Positions 1 through 9,195 of a DNA stretch of 11,307 bases are shown here, piece after piece. The position numbers were made by a program, and so were the translations under genes. Below the pieces are notes generated by a model. That model saw only the letters and a list, made by a program, of their open reading frames with translations, was not told the origin of the DNA and made no database searches. The DNA is taken from the NCBI GenBank assembly GCA_037447655.1, contig JBBHKE010001479.1, positions 1-11,307 on the forward strand, written 5' to 3'. The DNA is from Zygnema cylindricum. Lineage: Eukaryota > Streptophyta > Zygnematophyceae > Zygnematales > Zygnemataceae. Within the stretch, counting starts at the first letter, position 1. Every line of letters starts with the position of its first letter.

Positions 1-533
1 TTTGCACCAGCTTCATTCTTAGGATGTGGTACATCTTGTCGTCTTCTGTTTTTTGACCCAAGGCCACATCATGCCATTTGATTTCCAAAAATTACTTAAA
101 AACATATCTGAACTGTATTTTAAAATAAAATATCATTGATGCAAAAATATGAAAACGCCTTCGCTCGTTTTAGACGAATTCAAAAGTTTTTGACAAGGAG
201 AAATAAACGATGTTTTTTTATTTTTGGGTATGTTTTCATCAGGTACTAAAGTAGTTATTGTACGGGTCCTAATAATTCAATGTCAATTCACGGGAAAAAT
301 ACAGGGGACGCAAAGGCAAAGCCATCTTCTTCAACCATGAAGAGCACAAGGTTAGAAGGCTCTACTTCTAAAATGTCACGCAAAGATATGGGACGTCACA
401 ATAAATTTCAAAAAATCAGGTGCAACAATATAAATTGTAGACATTTACAACCGTCACGGGCATTGCGACTTATACAATAGTCACAAACTTAAATAACAAT
501 TTTTTTTTTGCCCATTGGGACACTTCAAAAAAG
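1..533. other. Non-coding, no gene recognised
   Basis: I read both strands of this stretch and see no protein family, RNA gene or clear repeat. The only open frame of note (280-480, plus) is short, Ser/Lys-rich and has no family signature. The sequence is AT-rich. Small foldbacks are present, for example AAAACG/CGTTTT around 153-172 and ACACTT/AAGTGT at about 520-536, just outside the candidate LTR edge. It may be host intergenic DNA or an older unrecognised repeat. Confidence 0.5.
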
Positions 534-769
534 TGTTATGGAGAATGTGCAACTCAGAGACCTCCATTGGTACTCAAAGTAGGCAGCTTACCAGAAGCCC
601 CTAGGATAGCCTCAATCCCTTAGTCTTTATATGAGTATTGCTGACACCCTAACAAAATACAGACTGACTAGACTTCACCCCTTGGAAAAGCAGACTCCCT
701 TGAGTCTACTACAAAAAGCATCTTTGAATTTGCTCCCCTGAGCAGTAATTTATCAATGGTCAAAAATGA

Positions 770-778
770 CCTTTTATA
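770..778 (-). promoter_or_regulatory. TATA box, possible LTR promoter
   Basis: The minus strand reads TATAAAAGG, a strong match to a eukaryotic TATA box, inside the candidate LTR and about 770 nt from its U3 edge. If the LTR call is right, transcription would run on the minus strand towards lower coordinates. This is a motif match only. Confidence 0.35.
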
Positions 779-1330
779 CAAGAGCTCTGTGGGAGAGAAA
801 AACGGCTACTCATAATTCTCCTAAGTCCTAAACCCCTCTCTAACCCCTCTACTACTAAAGTACGGAGCAAGACAAATCACTGTACAGTACAAAAAGGTAC
901 TTTGCCCGGAGTACTATCTTTACGGCCATTGTACGACATGGCCAAGAAGACGACGTCTGCCATATCTGGGTTCGCCATGGTATGTCCCGAAGATGCCACT
1001 ATCCAATGTCATGGTGCCACGTGTTACCTGGTGTGGCTGTTACCACAAACCGCCAAATCGTCCATTCCGCGATACCGGCTTCTTCCTCTACCGTCCGATT
1101 GATATCGGCCTTAATTTAGGGTCGTTAAAAATACAAGTAGTATTTCCGATGTAATTCTATCTAACTATCTCTATGTGATTGTGGTCCGTTCGTCAGTTAA
1201 ATGAACTTCTTTATTTCCATACTGGTACGTAGCTACCGTACCCTATATGATTCGACACAAGTGCTAGGCTACATGGTAACGATACTAGGCTACTTAGACG
1301 GACGCTACGAGGATCAAATCCTGGGGCCGT

Positions 1331-1362
1331 CAACCTTTTTGGTAAGTTTACCAAAAGGGTTG
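1331..1362. repeat. 32-nt near-perfect palindrome
   Basis: Fifteen bases at 1331-1345 pair with 1348-1362 around a 2-nt GT spacer, with one mismatch (arms CAACC(C/T)TTTTGGTAA). It lies in the U3 part of the candidate LTR, near two direct copies of CTAGGCTAC (1264-1272 and 1287-1295). Possible roles are a protein-binding palindrome or a cruciform site; none can be assigned from sequence. Confidence 0.7.
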
Positions 1363-1545
1363 CCTTCTGACTCTAGGAGAAGCATAGGCAGCCATGGCTC
1401 TAGCTTCCTCTCCATCCTTCAGTGACTACGGCAAATATGGGGGCCAGAGAGAGAAGTTAGAAGCAAGCTGCCTCTGCTTTTTCCTCCTAATTTTAGATCA
1501 ATTTAGAAACCTAGAAAATACAAAAGAAAACTTTTAATTTCAACA

Positions 1546-1558
1546 CTCCCCTTATTTT
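1546..1558 (-). other. Polypurine tract (plus-strand primer site)
   Basis: Immediately after the pol stop codon at 1559-1561 the minus strand reads AAAATAAGGGGAG, directly followed by the LTR start TGTTG. In copia elements this tract primes plus-strand DNA synthesis and fixes the LTR edge. It is still clean although the coding region is decayed. Confidence 0.8.
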
Positions 1559-2064
1559 CTAGTCACTTTTATGTTTAAGTCCACACTTCTCTCTACAAAA
1601 AATGTATTTAGGAGAAGGCATAGGCTTTGTCATCATGTCTCCCACCATCTCAGTGTCTGGTCTATACTTTAGACTTATTATTTTGTCCTCCACAATTTCT
1701 CTAAAAAAGCTAAGTCTAATATCCATGTGTTTTGCTTTAAATTGATGTTTGGGATTAGCAGCAATTGCAATTGTTGCTTTATTATCACATAACATTTTGT
1801 GAATTCCACTTTTAAGATGCCCTAATTCATTAAGCAAAGATTTGACCCTTATCAATTCCTTCACAACTGAGCAAGATGCCATATACTCTGCCTCCATGGT
1901 GGACTGAGCAATGAACTTTTGTTGCTTATTGCTCTAGCAATAAGCACCATTCCCCACAAACAACATATATCCAGATGTACATCTTCGCATCGGAGCATCC
2001 CCATAGTGGCATCACTCCAAGTGGTGATGTCAGTATTTTCCCCACCCAGATGCAGCCATATATC
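1559..2064 (-). pseudogene. Copia RNase H domain relic
   Basis: The C-terminal pol domain degrades the RNA strand of the RNA:DNA hybrid during reverse transcription. It starts at the W-S-D-A motif (first acidic residue), then switches frame by a 1-nt loss near 1998-2002. The later frame contains E in STMEAEYMA, D in CDNKAT, the conserved KHMDIRLSFFRE segment and the terminal DMMTKPMP block, which mark the end of copia pol. A TAG at 1934-1936 sits in the new frame where copia proteins usually have Trp. The last 112 codons (1897 down to the stop at 1559) are uninterrupted. The stop abuts the purine tract, the normal arrangement. Not functional. Confidence 0.88.
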
Positions 2065-3119
2065 CCTAGTTCCTATGAGATATCTGAGGACCCTCTTGGC
2101 TGCTTCCCAATCCCTTTGGGTAGGAGCATTCAGACTCCTACTTAGTACTCCTACAGGTGCTGCCAAATCCGGTCTGGTAAAATTGATAAAATAAATCATA
2201 CTTCCCACTACATGTCTGTATGGGATAGTCTGCATAAACTTCTTCTCTTCTAGACCTAGCTCATCATCTAGAATTAGGATGTCTCCTTCCTCACTCCCCT
2301 CACTTCCGTTTTTTAGATCCAAGGGAGTTATACAACTGTTGGTTTTGTCCATCTGAAATTTTTCCAACATGTTTCCAATTGTCTCTTTCTGAGTTAGTCT
2401 AATTATTATCTTTTCTCTATCTCTCTCTACTTGAATTCCCACAATATATCTTGCCTCCCCCATGTCTTTCATTTCAAATCTTCCCTTTAGATTTATTTTT
2501 AGTTTGTTAATTTTCTTCATTGACTTACTCAGAACAAACAAATCATCAACGTAAATTGCCATAAAGATGACACCTTCCTCATCTTCAAAAACATAAATTG
2601 AATGATTTGAACTGATCCGGATGTATCTTATACCGATAAGGAACTCATCAAGTTTCTAGTTCCATTTTCTGGGCGCTTGTTTCAAACCATAGGTAGATTT
2701 GATTAGCCGACATCCTTACTTTCCTCTCCTTGTTCCACGAATCCTTCTGGTTGTCGCATGAAGATCTCATCCTCTAGTTCTCCATGCAAGAAGGTTGTCT
2801 CGATGTCCATCTGGTGTACTTCCATGTCTTTAGCAGTTGCCAGACTGAGAAGTATCCGGACCGAGGGAAATCTGACGACCTGAGCAAAGGTTTCTTCGTA
2901 GTCTATTCCCTCTTTTTGAGTAAAACCTTTGGCCACTAACCGGGCCTTATACCGCTCAATAGTGTTGTCCAGATTCAGTTTTAATTTGAAAACCCACTTA
3001 CATCCACTTGGTTTTCGATCGGGTGGACAGTCCACCAACTCCCATGTATCACCCGCCATGATTGAAGCCACCTCTTCATTGATGGTCGTCTTCCACCGGT
3101 TTCTTTCCGGGCAGTTCAT
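1861..3119 (-). pseudogene. Copia reverse transcriptase relic
   Basis: This is the RNA-dependent DNA polymerase that copies element RNA into cDNA in virus-like particles. Two blocks are seen. The upstream block (3119 to 2703) carries KWVFKLK, YKARLVAKGFTQKEGIDYEETF and HQMDIETTFLHGE, including the first catalytic Asp. The downstream block (from about 2699) carries YGLKQAPRKW and the intact catalytic motif YVDD at about 2542-2553, then the thumb/connection region with SMIYFINFTRPDLA and VLRYLIGTRD. A 1-nt frameshift near 2703-2720 separates them, leaving a stop at 2703-2705; a TAG follows at 2656-2658. ETFAQVV has Gln where copia usually has Pro. Key catalytic residues survive, but the frame is broken. 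Confidence 0.93.
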
Positions 3120-4560
3120 TGCCTCTCCATATTTTTGAGGTTCATCCGAGTGAGACAGTTAAGTTACCTTGTTGTTAACCTGCTTCTCTTGAAGCCTTTT
3201 GCTGCTTCTTCTCCCTCCCTCAAAATCTGTGGCCAAAATAGATGGTTCCCTTGGATTCTTTCGAATCACCACGGCTTCTCCCTTGTCCCTCGGATACATA
3301 TCCGTTTCCACCACGTCTTCCGCTTCAGGTATAGGTGTCATCGTTGTTTCCAAGTCCAAGTCTTTCTCGGTCTGTTTTGAACCGGCAAGAATATCATCCA
3401 AACATGCAATAGTATCATCTTCTTGGAGACCCGGATAGTTAGGAAGATGAAAGTCATCAGAATTGTCTACCTCAAATCTGATTCTGACTGACTTTGAGGA
3501 TTTGAAGGGATCTACCAACTTCCCTTCATCCATAGCTACCAGGTGCTTTACTAGAATTATATCTTCTCTTTTTAGATCATACACTCTATACCCTTTTACA
3601 TCCTCATCATATCCGAGCAAGTATCCGGGTTTCCCTTTAGGATCTAGTTTCCAGTTAGATTTATCTGTATCTAAACTGAAGACTTTACTAGGGAAAACCT
3701 TTAAGTGAGATAGATATGGTTTTCGGCCGGTCCATTTCTCATATGGAGTTTGGCCTTTCACCGCCGAAGTAAGTACTCTATTTCTCAAATAATTAGCACA
3801 ATTCATAGCTTCGGCCCAAAATCTTTTTCCTTTCCTTTTATCTGACAACATACTCTGGGCACTATCATTGAGTGTCCTATTCTATCTCTCGGCAACACCA
3901 TTCAGTTCCGGGCTTTTCGGAACTATCTTTTGGTGTTGCACACCGTCCTCTCTTAAAAACTCCTCAAACTGATTGAAAGTATATTCCCCTCCATTGTCAC
4001 TTTTTACTGTTTTTATTCAGGTCTCGTGAAGCTTCTCGGCCCATGCCTTATATTGTTTGAAATACCGGAGTTTCTAATTTGTATTTCAAAAAATATACCC
4101 AGAGTACCGAGACCAATCATCGGTAATGGTTAGCATAAATCTTTTCCCTCCGGGTGATGGCACTTTTGCCAGTACTCAAATGTCCGTGTGTACCAAATCA
4201 ATAACTTTTTCTCCTTTATTGGTTGCTTCATTTGGAAATGGTAATCTATGTGCTTTACACTGACCACACCCACTGCAATCACTTTAATTCTCATTTTCCC
4301 TAAAGCGTATACTTACAACTACTCCCATCTTTTTCATTTCTTTAAGCTTTTCTAGATTCACATGCCCAAGTCTCTTATGCCACAACATAATATCATTGAC
4401 ACCAGCATAGTAAAGTTTGAGTTTTTCATTACTTAAAGCAAGCCTGAACATTCCTCTGCTACCTTTCTCAGCAGTGAAATACACATCTTCCTCAAAGCTA
4501 GCAATAAAAACTCATTTTCTGGTGCTAGTTTCAAAACCTTTATCATCTAATACAGATGTA
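3120..4560 (-). pseudogene. Copia GAG-pre-integrase and integrase relic
   Basis: Integrase inserts the cDNA into the host genome. The HHCC zinc finger begins with WHKRLGH (about 4350-4380) and ends with CSGCGQC at 4257-4277; a TAA at 4284-4286 lies between. The core has its three acidic residues: Asp in HTD (4182-4184), Asp in SDNGGEY (3996-3998) and Glu in NGVAER (3888-3890). The last two are exactly 35 residues apart, a D-D-35-E arrangement. In-frame stops fall at 4512, 4284, 4176, 4086, 4074, 4017 and 3882. Downstream of 3851 an open block with GRKPYLSHLKVF, KLDPKGKPGYLLGY and YRVYDLK is the integrase C-terminal and linker region; it ends at a TAA at 3159, after which the same frame enters RT. 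Confidence 0.92.
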
Positions 4561-4790
4561 GAGATAAAGTTTTTTGTTTAACTCCGGAATAGACAATACA
4601 TCGGAGAATGTAACTATTGAGGTTTTCCCTTCCACTATGACTTTCAGATCAACCGATCCTACATATGTAGAGGTAACTACCCGCCCATCCCCATATTCAA
4701 TCTCTACTGCAGGAATCTTTCTCAGCTAAGTGAACAGATGCTTATCCTTGCACATGTGCATAGAGGCGCGTGAATCCACAATCCAGCCCC
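4515..4790 (-). pseudogene. Copia aspartic protease relic with altered active site
   Basis: The polyprotein protease is reached by a 1-nt frameshift just upstream of 4780, out of the gag frame. The active-site motif is D-S-R-A-S (Asp codon 4774-4776), where the family has D-S/T-G-A-S; the Gly to Arg change comes from CGC at 4768-4770. It is followed by MHMCKDKHLF, typical of copia. Downstream, segments similar to the YGDGR and SVDLKV-type regions can be read across 4560-4720, with more shifts. The catalytic Asp is kept, but loss of the active-site Gly should kill the enzyme independently of the frameshift. Confidence 0.75.
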
Positions 4791-5195
4791 TTCACCATTC
4801 ACTCCACCGAAAGCAAATTTCTGCTTCCGTGGAATTTCGACTTCTGTCTTTGCCTCCAACTCCTCATCCAAAAGAAGTTCGTCGTCCTCCTCATCAGATT
4901 CCTCCCCAAGTACCTGTGTAACAATCGCCTTTTTCTTCCCTCGTGGCTGACCCTCGGTTTGCCCCTTCTTTATGTGAAGCTCGGTCAGTTTGGTACATTC
5001 CGCCATGTAATGCTCGGGTTTCTTGCAGAAATGACAAAGCCCCTTAGGTCCCCTTGTTCTGAACTCATCGGATTTATTTTTCTGGTATCCCTCTCCATGT
5101 CTTCCAAGGGGTTTCCGTGAATCTTTGTTTCTCCAACTTGCTCTAGACGGCAAGGCTTGTCCACTCTTAACTCCCCTCCGGATTTCAGTTATCAA
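4722..5195 (-). pseudogene. Copia gag C-terminal part with CCHC zinc knuckle
   Basis: Gag forms the virus-like particle and binds element RNA. The frame is open from a stop at 5214-5216 to 4722. It has a basic region, then a CCHC knuckle, C-HF-C-KKPE-H-YMAE-C, fitting C-x2-C-x4-H-x4-C (5036 to 4995). The usual Gly before the His is replaced. A strongly acidic linker (EESDEEDDELLLDEELEAK) precedes the protease junction, where the frame is lost. The N-terminal copia gag domain (UBN2-type) is absent. No ATG start is apparent at the N-terminal side; this is the broken end of a longer protein rather than a real gene start. Confidence 0.82.
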
Positions 5196-5213
5196 AAGAC
5201 AAAAGGTGAGGGG

Positions 5214-5367
5214 CTACGATATATCGCTCCAGGACCAACAAAATTATCGCCGAAACTTATTGGTTTGGGGGCAAGGGTGGTCCGTATGTTATTCCAGAAT
5301 TTTGTATGAAACTAAAGCATAGAACAAGTATGAAGTTATTGCGACAGCCAGGGGGGAGGGAGAGGAG
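5214..5367. other. Unassigned junction between copia and hAT
   Basis: These 154 bases lie between the last recognisable gag sequence and the hAT terminus. Neither strand gives a family match. The G-rich run near 5350-5367 touches the hAT end. It could be degenerate gag, filler from the deletion that removed the copia 5' end, or host DNA. Confidence 0.4.
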
Positions 5368-5382
5368 CAGAGGTCGCAAAAG
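5368..5382 (+). repeat. hAT left terminal inverted repeat
   Basis: CAGAGGTCGCAAAAG, perfectly inverted with 9880-9894. The three bases outside (GAG) also pair with those at the right end, making 18 bp in all. It is the binding and cleavage end for the transposase. Confidence 0.85.
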
Positions 5383-5570
5383 TCAAAATTTTAGATAACC
5401 GAAACTGACCGTTTTTTTTTTCAAAATCTGAGTACCGATGCCCGACCGGGTTTTGTCACGCTCCAAAATTGTTAACCGTTAACCGAAACGCGTTTACGAA
5501 AATAAAATTTAATTGAAACTCGATTTCTAGCGACTACACATAACCGCCCGTACCCGAAAAGGTACAAAAT

Positions 5571-6263
5571 TATAAAGCTCATTGTTATTAGCGTTAAGCA
5601 TTTATTACACCGCGAATCGTAATTATCGTAAATAAATAATTAGAGTCAAAAAAAAAAAATGTTATCAACTTTAATTTGGGTTTTTTTCGTTTTTCTCAAA
5701 AGTAAGTTTTACTCTAGTTTATCAATAACTCTAATTTGGGTTTCTTCGCGTAATAATTATCCGCGTTGAATATCTTTTAGTTACACATACAGAATATGAC
5801 AAAACGTACAATTTCACATCATTATGACATTCGCACTACGCAGTTTGTGAAAACTCACTTTCATGATAACGGCATGTATTAAATCATTTTTTGTTATTTT
5901 TTCGTTATTAAAGTACAATTTTGCATGGTCCGACACCGACCGTACACTATTTAAAATAACACTATATTAGAGTTGTTAACGTTGATTCAAAAGTACCTTA
6001 ACTAATGTAAAGAAAATTTTAGAGTTATTTACTTTTTTTAAGGTTTTTGGGTCAAAATCCGGGGTGACGGAATTAGCGTTAATAACGCTAATTACGATTC
6101 GCGGTGTAGGGTTAGTGGAAAATTATGATTAATAAAACTATTTAATGCAAGGAGACATGGCTGGTTGCAGTCCATGTTTTTAAATAATGTTGTTAACTAT
6201 ATTTTTTGATTTTTGGTTATAAGTAGTTGCGACTTATTAACACTAATTACAATAAGCAGTGTA
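5571..6263. mobile_element. Possible older MITE enclosing the 5606-6108 element
   Basis: Outside the clear MITE there are two further degenerate ends of the same family. One is TATAAAGCTCATTGTTATTA at 5571-5590, followed by GCGTTAA. The other is the end at about 6236-6263, whose reverse complement starts TACACTGCTTATTGTAATTA. Homology between the two hAT copies also stops at about 5571, as expected if this outer element inserted there. The two ends are divergent, so a nested pair is an inference. Confidence 0.35.
5606..6108. mobile_element. MITE with ~23-bp terminal inverted repeats, nested in the hAT
   Basis: Left end TACACCGCGAATCGTAATTA at 5606-5625; the right end is its exact reverse complement at 6089-6108. 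The next bases also largely match (TCG/GCG). The element is 503 bp, AT-rich and has no coding capacity. Both ends begin with TA, so the target duplication may be TA with the true repeat starting CACCGCG; a longer duplication is not evident. An internal direct repeat, TTTAATTTGGGTTT/TCTAATTTGGGTTT with TTATCAA before it, lies at about 5659-5745. The superfamily is not identified. Confidence 0.75.
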
Positions 6264-6953
6264 ATAGTACATTTCTTTTTGCAAAAAAATAGTTCGTGTA
6301 CCTCTTCCTTTTACTATTTTATCTTTTTGCAATCTCTCTTTACGAATGTTTTTTTTCCTCGACAGTCACCTCCCTCAAGAGATTTTTTCCTAATTTTGCA
6401 AGTCACTCTTAGATTAATGTTTAGACTCTTATATTAATGTTTAATCTCTCGCAAATCTAAATTTTCTGCTACATTTTTTGGACTGTTTTTCTTTCGACTT
6501 CGATACTATGTTATGAATTATGCAAAAAAGGTAAAGTTTTAACTATGTATGCTTAAAAAAGAAATCTCAGTTTTACACCTAGAAAACTAATTAGCAAAAA
6601 ACACATTGTGATAAGCAAAAGATACAAAAATTATTTTGTAGTATCAAATATATAAATAAACAAATCACAACCTCGTCGTATTTTTAACTCTAATATACAA
6701 ATTCTCAACCTCAAACTTAAAAACTACACAAAATCTATAAATCTAAATTTGGTATAAACTACGACGCTTTGGTAATTTGAAAAAAATAAGCATTCAGGTT
6801 AAAAAAAAAAAAAATTAACACTAGAAAAGTTGTAAAATACAAAAAAAATAAATAAAAAAAAACAATATAACTAATACAAAAAAAAATAAAAATAATTATA
6901 AATTAAAACAAAACAAAAAACTATGCATTTAAAAGATCTCGGTTGGAACTAAC
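6264..6953. other. AT-rich non-coding 3' region of the hAT
   Basis: No gene is seen. The stretch from about 6640 to 6945 is extremely A-rich on the plus strand, with several runs of eight or more A. It lies downstream of the transposase stop at 6954 (minus strand). The open frame at 6213-6437 is hydrophobic and low-complexity, without a family signature. Confidence 0.6.
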
Positions 6954-8493
6954 TTACAAAATATCACTAACAATCGAAGTCGCTAGTGAGCTCCTCTTCT
7001 TTTTTATCCTGTTCCCGACATCCAAAAAATTGCATTCGATATGGAGTTAGAAGCCGGAATAACTATAATAGATCTAGCGACACCAGCTAGAATAGGAAAT
7101 CCCCCATCTTACGCACGTACATTTGATTTTTTTTCCACCATTCAAGTAAGTAAAGGTTTAATCTTTCGTCGCTGGTTAATTTTAAATCAAAATAATGTTT
7201 AAATTCATCATTACCGAAAGGTTTTTAGTCGGTGGTAATAAGAACCTCATTTTCATCATCGCTCTCACCAAAATAATTGTGGAAACCGTCCATACTTTGC
7301 GATGGGTTTCATTTTTTTGTTATACTTTGTAGACTACCGAAATCAACGTCATCACCGAGGTCGTTTGCGCGTTCTCAAAGTTTGACCCTCACGCTTCCAA
7401 CTTCGGTTTTGGATACACCAATTATTTCAAGCTTTTGTTTTTGTCGGAGTTTTAAAAGAGCCGCGACAATATGATACTCATGAACGCCTCACTTCGGTAG
7501 TGCAAATTTCATAAAAAAATCTTTCAATTTTTGCAAGTTTGGAGAATCAACGTGGCATTATTTTTCACCATCATTGTAAGAAAATTTTATTATCTTACAG
7601 TGGTTATGGAGAGACGATAGTTTAAACAAAACCAAGTGTAACGTTGGTTTTTTTATTTTTTCCAACTTTAGGGTTCGCTTCTTGAAACCTTTCCAAAAAT
7701 CGTATAAGGTCGATAAGGTGAGTCGTATCGATACAAGCAAAAAGTATCAATTTATTTTTTGCTTGAGCGATTGATTCTATCTCATTGAATGCATCGTAAA
7801 CACTCTTAAACATTCAGAGCATAAAATTCCACCGCGTTGCGTTTTCTTATTTTAAAGTGTTTTTCAAACATTTTTGTAAATTAATCTGTTTAAAAAACGT
7901 GTCAAATGATTTACACGCGTCAATAAGATCAAACAATTCATGAACCTCCACATCCTAATTGTATTTTTAAAAGTTCCGCTCTTAATCAATATCGTTGTCA
8001 CAATTGTAGCAATTTTATGATCCGCGCAAGGTATCCAAGTAAACGTACTCAGAAGACCTTCAACCGCACTCATGTTAGAGCCACTATCGGTCACGATAAC
8101 GCATCCAAAACATCCAAATTTGAGATTTCAAAATTGGACAAGCAATTTCAAAAGCCATTAAAACATTTTCCGCGGTGTGTTTTTCCTTCGGAAAATGATC
8201 GACTTGAAGCGTCCGTGCATGAAGTTTAAATTCCTTGTCAATAAAATGAGTGGTTATTGACATGAATGGGGTTTCATTTATTGTCTCCGTCTAGAGATCG
8301 GTCGTAAATGCTACAAAAATATTGATATCAATAGTTTCTCTAAGTTTTGGGATGATCAAACTACGAATATATTTGGGAGAAGATATAATGTAGTTTTTCA
8401 TGCTATTGACGGATGGGAGTAGTTGGTCGATGTCAACACTTTTGTTCGACAAAACACGAGCATCAAACAATGTTTAACAAAATGTTTGAAAAC

Positions 8494-8772
8494 CTAGGGA
8501 AAAAAATAAATAATAAGAAAATATTATACAATCACTAACCATGATCAATAAAGAAGGTTTTTAACGAAACAATTTTTTTTTTTATGGATAAACAAATAAA
8601 AATCAGCATCATGATAAACCAAATAATAAAAAAAAAATACGAATAAGCGTATGAATATAAATTATTTATCAAAACTAGTGTTAAAGCTCAAATATATAAA
8701 TTCATTAACAAAACATGTTAAAATGACATATACACTGAAACCATCCTAAATGGAATTTAAAATAAATCATAC
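8494..8772 (-). other. GT-AG intron in the hAT transposase
   Basis: The minus strand shows a donor TTCAG|GTATGA at 8772 and an acceptor TTTTTTCCCTAG|G at 8494, preceded by a pyrimidine-rich tract. Removing 279 nt joins GGT-TCA-G to GT-TTT-CAA in frame (phase 1), giving the family-like join VDG-SGFQTF. The fit of the protein across the junction is the main evidence. Confidence 0.75.
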
Positions 8773-8881
8773 CTGAACCGTCGACTATCGAAAATGGTTG
8801 AAGGTCCTCACAACACATCAACGCCACCATTTTCGCAATTTTTTTTTCGGTCACTCGTTTTCGCCTCTATTTTTGAAAGAA

Positions 8882-8931
8882 ACTTACAAATAAGTCCTCT
8901 TGAATTATCCAAAGTGACTTACAAATAAGTC
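8882..8931 (-). repeat. Duplicated 15-mer containing a consensus splice donor
   Basis: ACTTACAAATAAGTC occurs at 8882-8896 and 8917-8931 (period 35). Each copy reads GTAAGT on the minus strand, an ideal 5' splice site. They lie between the BED finger and the next coding block, where the finger frame ends at TAA 8919-8921. A candidate acceptor AATAG|AGG lies at 8867-8868; using the first donor would make a 56-nt intron. Splicing here is uncertain. Confidence 0.45.
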
Positions 8932-9195
8932 ATGTCGGCCAAAGTTGAACATGTGTAAGTGTTGATTGTTGAAGTACCGTTTTCTGACTTGTATTGATAA
9001 AATACGAAACATGTGTTACAAGCAACAAAACTTGCCCCCTTTACCATGTATTTGTTTGATGTTTTAGCTTCATAGATATTTTTTATTTTTTTCCAATTCT
9101 TTCATTAAGTAATACTGAGCAATTTCACCATTTTTTATTTTTTGAAGTTCGTTTTGGATTTTAGTTTTAAGGGAAGCGAGGATTTTTTTCTCCAT

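Larger units (their letters stand above)
534..1545 (-). repeat. Candidate 3' LTR of the copia element
   Basis: On the minus strand, copia coding ends at 1559, a purine tract follows, and then the sequence begins TGTTGAAATTAAAAG. That is the expected start of a copia 3' LTR, so the 1545 edge is well supported. The outer edge is less sure: the plus strand shows TGTTATGG at 534, giving TG...CA termini with a TGTT/AACA imperfect inverted repeat and a length of about 1.0 kb, which is long but possible for copia. A TATAAAAGG box at 770-778 (minus) fits an LTR promoter. No second LTR is in the window, so the boundary cannot be proved by comparison. Part of the stretch could be another repeat. The short open frames inside it (902-1102, 1201-1425) show no family resemblance. 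Confidence 0.45.
534..5213 (-). mobile_element. Degenerate Ty1/copia LTR retrotransposon, 5' truncated
   Basis: The minus strand carries the copia order gag zinc knuckle, aspartic protease, integrase, reverse transcriptase and RNase H, then a purine tract and an LTR start. Integrase upstream of RT marks it as copia rather than gypsy. Gag, integrase and the first half of RT share one frame, as expected of a single polyprotein. The catalytic half of RT is in a second frame, RNase H in a third, and the protease is also shifted. At least eleven stop codons interrupt the inferred reading path. The 5' LTR, primer-binding site and the N-terminal gag domain are not seen. Homology fades at about 5200; a stop at 5214-5216 ends the gag frame. 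The copy is old and cannot encode its own proteins. Confidence 0.9.
6954..9195 (-). pseudogene. hAT transposase pseudogene (BED finger, RNase H-like core, dimerisation domain)
   Basis: The transposase would cut and insert the element by binding its ends. A start at 9193-9195 in good context (AAAATGG) begins MEKKILASLKTK. Next is a BED-type zinc finger (VACNTC at 9009-9026, then GTSTINTYTC) whose His is replaced by Tyr at 8955-8957. An intron at 8494-8772 follows CCEDLQPFSIVDG. The core has Asp in TTDL (8297-8299), then a TAG at 8291 where hAT proteins have Trp; TDSGSN (Asp at 8086-8088); the C-x-x-H motif CADH (8017-8028); and TRWN (Trp 7829-7831). The C-terminal dimerisation block PASNSISNAIF has Asn at 7034-7036 where the catalytic Glu is expected. 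Stops (e.g. 8474, 8291, 7814, 7351) and frameshifts (near 9090, 8130, 7860, 7650, 7090, 6990) make it dead. Confidence 0.88.

Noticed and set aside
1919-5120. Plus-strand open frames at 1919-2194, 2929-3138, 3135-3380, 3199-3438, 3463-3708, 4730-4921 and 4770-5120
   Set aside because: All lie antisense to recognisable copia gag-pol blocks and show no family signature of their own.
5125-5322. Plus-strand open frame of 65 codons across the copia/hAT junction
   Set aside because: Its first half is antisense to gag; the rest (5214-5322) has no recognisable motif and no sign of a gene.
5196-5367. A 5' LTR or primer-binding site for the copia element
   Set aside because: I looked for a TGTTG...CA block or a tRNA-Met-like primer site upstream of gag and found neither before the hAT terminus.
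7277-7474. Plus-strand open frame of 65 codons; likewise 8017-8229 plus
   Set aside because: Both are antisense to the hAT transposase relic, whose minus-strand frames explain the sequence.
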